From: JAWXUT01 sp044426075
Lineage (GTDB): Bacteria; Bacillota; Clostridia; Christensenellales; DTU072
DNA: 8,775 bases
Direction: 5' to 3'
Assembly (NCBI GenBank): GCA_044426075.1
Contig: JAWXUT010000072.1
Location: 1 to 8,775 of the forward strand
Shown here: piece by piece, positions 6,544 through 8,775 of the stretch
How the letters are laid out: every line of letters begins with the position of its first letter
How positions within the stretch are numbered: the first letter of the stretch is position 1
Notes under the pieces: model-generated
What the model was told of the DNA's origin: nothing
Databases searched by the model: none
The model's input: only the letters and a program-made list of their open reading frames with translations
Position numbers and translations under genes: made by a program

Positions 6544-6572
6544 ATTATATTGTTAATAATTCCTTTTGTCAA
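6544..6572 (-). promoter_or_regulatory. Perfect-consensus promoter of tRNA-Arg
   Basis: Minus-strand TTGACA (6567-6572), 17 nt, TATAAT (6544-6549): a full match to the SigA consensus with optimal spacing. This fits a stable RNA gene. The start would be about 18 nt before the mature 5' end. Confidence 0.9.
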
Positions 6573-6591
6573 ACATTTGAAGCAAAAAATA

Positions 6592-6620
6592 ATGACAATT
6601 TTAAAAATTTGTGTTACAAT
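6592..6620 (+). promoter_or_regulatory. Promoter of fhs
   Basis: ATGACA (6592-6597), 17 nt, then TACAAT (6615-6620), each 5 of 6 consensus. It is back to back with the tRNA-Arg promoter, with 19 bp between the two -35 boxes. The -10 is one half of the palindrome TACAAT-A-ATTGTA (6615-6627). The leader is only about 25 nt, so there is no room for a riboswitch. Confidence 0.75.
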
Positions 6621-6639
6621 AATTGTAGCAAAGACATTT

Positions 6640-6645
6640 AGGAGG
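6640..6645 (+). promoter_or_regulatory. Shine-Dalgarno deciding the fhs start
   Basis: AGGAGG, a full match to the anti-Shine-Dalgarno core, lies 6 nt before the ATG at 6652. The open frame extends upstream to 6550 but crosses both promoters and has no ribosome binding site there. Confidence 0.9.
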
Positions 6646-6651
6646 CTATCT

Positions 6652-8304
6652 ATGTTATCTGATGCAGTTATAGCAAGACAGGCAACCCCCAAAAAAATTA
6701 TCGATATAGCAGAAAAACTTGGCTATACCCCCGACCAATTAGAAAATTACGGACATTTTAAGGCGAAAATCACGCCAGAACTTAGTGCTAATCGCGGTAA
6801 GATGGTTTTGGTTACAGCAATGAGTCCCACTCCACTTGGCGAGGGTAAAACAACTATGAGCATCGGGCTTGCAGATGGCTTGCACGCGATGGGCAAAAAC
6901 GTTTGCCTTGCTTTAAGGGAACCTTCATTGGGTCCAGTTTTTGGAATAAAAGGTGGCGCGTGTGGCGGAGGCTATGCACAAGTGGTTCCTATGGAAGATA
7001 TAAATTTACATTTTACTGGCGACTTCCACGCGTTGACTTCAGCGAACAATTTGCTTTCTGCGTTAATTGACAATCATATGTATCAAGGAAACAAGCTTGG
7101 CATCAAAGAAGTTATATGGAGTAGGTGTTTAGATTTAAATGACCGCGCATTGCGTTCAATTGAGATTGGCGTTGGTGGCGGAGTTAACGGTGTGCCACGG
7201 CACGACAGTTTTGTAATCACGGCAGCAAGTGAGATGATGGCAATATTGTGCCTTGCAACTTCACTTGGTGATTTAAAGCGTAGGCTTGGCAATATAGTAA
7301 TTGGATACAATGCAGAAAACACCCCAATACTTGCAAAAGAATTGGGCGGAATAGATAGTATGGCGGCCCTTTTAAAAGGTGCAATAATGCCAAATCTAGT
7401 ACAGACGCTAGAACACACTCCTGCTATTGTGCACGGAGGTCCATTTGCAAACATCGCACACGGCTGCAACACAATTATTGCAACAAAAACAGCGCTTAGC
7501 ATAAGTGATTATGTCATAACAGAAGCGGGCTTTGGTGCAGAACTCGGGGCAGAAAAGTTCTTTGACATAAAGTGTCGCACTGCGGGCATTGAACCTAGTT
7601 GTACAGTGCTTGTTGTAACGGCAAGAAGTATAAAGTATAACGGCGGTGTTCCACAAGCTGAATGTGGCAATGAAAATCTTGAAGCAATAAGTTTGGGATT
7701 CAGTAACGTTAAGAAACATATCCTAAATATGCAAAAATTCAACCAACGCGTAGTTGTTGCAATCAACAGATTTTATGCAGACACAGATAGCGAAATTGCA
7801 CTTATAAACGAACTATGCATATCTTGCGGAAGTAAGGCAATTGAAGTTACAAGTTTTGCTGAAGGCGGAAAAGGTGCACTTGCTCTCGCTGAAGAAGTGC
7901 TTGCTCTATGCGATATGCCAACACCAAAATTAACACTTACTTATCCATTATCCGCTAGCATTAAAAACAAGATTGAAGCGGTTGCTTGCAATATATATGG
8001 TGCAAGTAGCGTAACTTATTCTGAACGTGCAGAAGAACAAATTGCAATTCTATCTCAAAGTGAAATTTACAGTGCGTTTCCAGTTTGCATAGCAAAAAAT
8101 CAATATTCATTTAGCACAGACGCAAAGGCGTTGGGGGCTGCAGACGGATTCGTATTTGAAATTCAAGATGTAATTCCACGTGGTGGCGCGGAGTTCCTTG
8201 TAGTCACAAGTGGCAAAATGTTACTTATGCCAGGGCTTCCACTTTCACCAAACACAGACAGAATCACAATGAATGATGACGGCGTGGTTGATAACTTGAT
8301 GTAG
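6652..8304 (+). CDS. fhs: Formate--tetrahydrofolate ligase (10-formyl-THF synthetase)
   Basis: Fhs joins formate to tetrahydrofolate using ATP, giving 10-formyl-THF for purine and fMet-tRNA synthesis or, in acetogens, the methyl branch of the Wood-Ljungdahl pathway. The enzyme is cytosolic and usually a tetramer. At 550 aa the length is close to the family norm of about 556. Visible motifs are the P-loop TPLGEGKTT (60-68), LREPSLGPVFGIKGGA (88-103), the run GGGVNGVPRHDSF (175-187), HGGPFANIAHGCN (261-273) and EAGFGAELGAEKFFDIKCR (291-309). The C-terminus, MPGLP followed by LSPNTDRIT, departs from the usual KxPAAxxID. A strong AGGAGG fixes the start. It stands alone, with its own promoter and terminator and no neighbouring folate or acetogenesis genes. 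The role here is therefore probably general one-carbon supply, which is inference. Confidence 0.97.
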   Translation: MLSDAVIARQATPKKIIDIAEKLGYTPDQLENYGHFKAKITPELSANRGKMVLVTAMSPTPLGEGKTTMSIGLADGLHAMGKNVCLALREPSLGPVFGIKGGACGGGYAQVVPMEDINLHFTGDFHALTSANNLLSALIDNHMYQGNKLGIKEVIWSRCLDLNDRALRSIEIGVGGGVNGVPRHDSFVITAASEMMAILCLATSLGDLKRRLGNIVIGYNAENTPILAKELGGIDSMAALLKGAIMPNLVQTLEHTPAIVHGGPFANIAHGCNTIIATKTALSISDYVITEAGFGAELGAEKFFDIKCRTAGIEPSCTVLVVTARSIKYNGGVPQAECGNENLEAISLGFSNVKKHILNMQKFNQRVVVAINRFYADTDSEIALINELCISCGSKAIEVTSFAEGGKGALALAEEVLALCDMPTPKLTLTYPLSASIKNKIEAVACNIYGASSVTYSERAEEQIAILSQSEIYSAFPVCIAKNQYSFSTDAKALGAADGFVFEIQDVIPRGGAEFLVVTSGKMLLMPGLPLSPNTDRITMNDDGVVDNLM

Positions 8305-8342
8305 CATTGTTCCTTTATAATATGTTACAAATACTTATATTT

Positions 8343-8372
8343 AAAGGTGAACCCTAAAAAGTTCACTTTTTT
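8343..8372 (+). terminator. Rho-independent terminator of fhs
   Basis: A 10-bp stem (8343-8352 with 8361-8370, one G-U pair, GTGAAC/GTTCAC core) with an 8-nt loop is followed by an uninterrupted T run to 8372. It lies 38 nt after the fhs stop and insulates the rRNA promoter region. Confidence 0.9.
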
Positions 8373-8445
8373 GTTGGATAGAAACTAAGCTTTGCGGGTT
8401 ACTATTATTTTACTTTTCAAATTTACGATTGTTGTATGATTGTTT

Positions 8446-8475
8446 TTGACATTACCCATAATATTATGATATTAT
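8446..8475 (+). promoter_or_regulatory. Distal candidate rRNA promoter (P1)
   Basis: TTGACA (8446-8451), an 18-nt spacer, then TATTAT (8470-8475, 5 of 6). A small hairpin GCTGT-AACA-ACAGC (8482-8495) follows in the predicted early transcript. Tandem promoters are usual for rRNA operons, which supports the call. Confidence 0.55.
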
Positions 8476-8547
8476 TGCAACGCTGTAACAACAGCAAGAT
8501 ATACCTTCAATTATTGCCAAATGTTAGGCTTACAATGAAGAACTAGA

Positions 8548-8594
8548 GCTAATTTTAAATTTTGAAAAAAGTTTTTATAATTAGCAAAAAATAG
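8548..8594 (+). promoter_or_regulatory. AT-rich UP-element-like region with an inverted repeat
   Basis: Directly upstream of the proximal -35 lie A and T tracts (8561-8578, 8586-8591), as in UP elements that contact the RNA polymerase alpha subunit. The tract is framed by a perfect 7-bp inverted repeat, GCTAATT (8548-8554) and AATTAGC (8579-8585). Confidence 0.4.
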
Positions 8595-8623
8595 TTGACA
8601 ATTAATTGAATATGGTATATCAT
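8595..8623 (+). promoter_or_regulatory. Proximal rRNA operon promoter (P2)
   Basis: A perfect TTGACA (8595-8600), 17 nt, then TATCAT (8618-8623, 5 of 6), with an AT-rich upstream region. The predicted start near 8630 coincides with the beginning of the leader hairpin. Confidence 0.75.
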
Positions 8624-8629
8624 ATAAAA

Positions 8630-8775
8630 GCTGTCGCTTGTACGCAAGCACGGCAAAGAACCTTGACAATTGAACAGACAGATTTAAAGAACGAATTAAA
8701 CGATGAGAGTCACATCTCATCAAAACAAAATGTTAATTTTTTTGAGGAATTAATAGCTTATTTTTTTACGCTAGT
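8630..8775 (+). ncRNA. Leader of an rRNA operon, with boxA-like antitermination site (partial)
   Basis: This is the 5' leader of an rRNA transcript; the mature rRNA starts beyond the window. A hairpin at 8630-8654 (GCTGT and GCTTG paired with CAAGC and ACGGC, TACG loop, one bulged C) is followed at 8655-8681 by AAAGAACCTTGACAATTGAACAGACAG. That resembles the boxA-containing leader of Gram-positive rrn operons (B. subtilis has TTCTTTGAAAACT...AACA), where NusB-S10 bind. A second perfect hairpin, GATGAGA/TCTCATC (8702-8708 with 8715-8721), and an AT-rich stretch follow. The promoter upstream and absence of a preceding 16S gene argue for a 16S leader rather than a 16S-23S spacer. No ORF here is credible. 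Confidence 0.75.

Noticed and set aside
6550..6651. N-terminal extension of fhs to an ATG at 6550
   Set aside because: It crosses the tRNA-Arg and fhs promoters, has no Shine-Dalgarno and adds 34 residues not found in Fhs proteins. The ATG at 6652 has a perfect AGGAGG.
6621..6651. THF or other riboswitch in the fhs leader
   Set aside because: The predicted leader is about 25 nt, far too short for any known riboswitch.
8511..8723. 70-codon minus-strand open frame in the rRNA leader
   Set aside because: It is antisense to the rRNA promoter, hairpins and boxA-like element, and has no Shine-Dalgarno.

Overview
The window is a chromosomal stretch of a low-GC bacterium using the standard genetic code (Trp is TGG; stops seen are TAA and TAG). 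Shine-Dalgarno sites are strong (AGGAGG, AAGGAG, AGGAG), promoters are SigA-like, both tRNA genes encode their CCA end, and the rRNA leader carries a boxA-like element. Together these point to Bacillota, probably Clostridia. No gene pins the genus, so this placement is inference.

Layout from left to right: the first 16 codons of a minus-strand gene of unknown function; a minus-strand tRNA-Leu(CAA) with its own promoter and terminator; a spacer holding a plus-strand promoter and a coding-like fragment with no usable start; a plus-strand MscS-type mechanosensitive channel; a minus-strand GPH/MFS_2 sugar transporter whose stop codon interlocks with that of the channel in a TTAA; glmS on the minus strand; a plus-strand DUF4143-type P-loop ATPase; a minus-strand tRNA-Arg(ACG) sharing a bidirectional terminator with the ATPase gene; fhs (formate--tetrahydrofolate ligase) on the plus strand with its own terminator; and finally two candidate promoters and the structured, boxA-bearing leader of an rRNA operon that starts beyond the right edge.

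Most of this is housekeeping: translation (two tRNAs and the rRNA leader), cell-wall precursor synthesis (GlmS makes glucosamine-6-phosphate), one-carbon metabolism (Fhs makes 10-formyl-THF) and turgor protection (MscS). The transporter lies just downstream of glmS on the same strand but has its own near-consensus promoter, so a functional link is possible but not shown. The genes are mostly single transcription units with closely packed divergent or convergent borders.

I found no CRISPR array, complete mobile element or obvious new multi-gene system. The observations most worth checking are the transporter that lacks all four residues of the MelB-type cation site, the orphan coding-like fragment upstream of mscS, the dyad inside the promoter of the partial first gene, and the TTAA stop-stop overlap with no terminator between two convergent genes.
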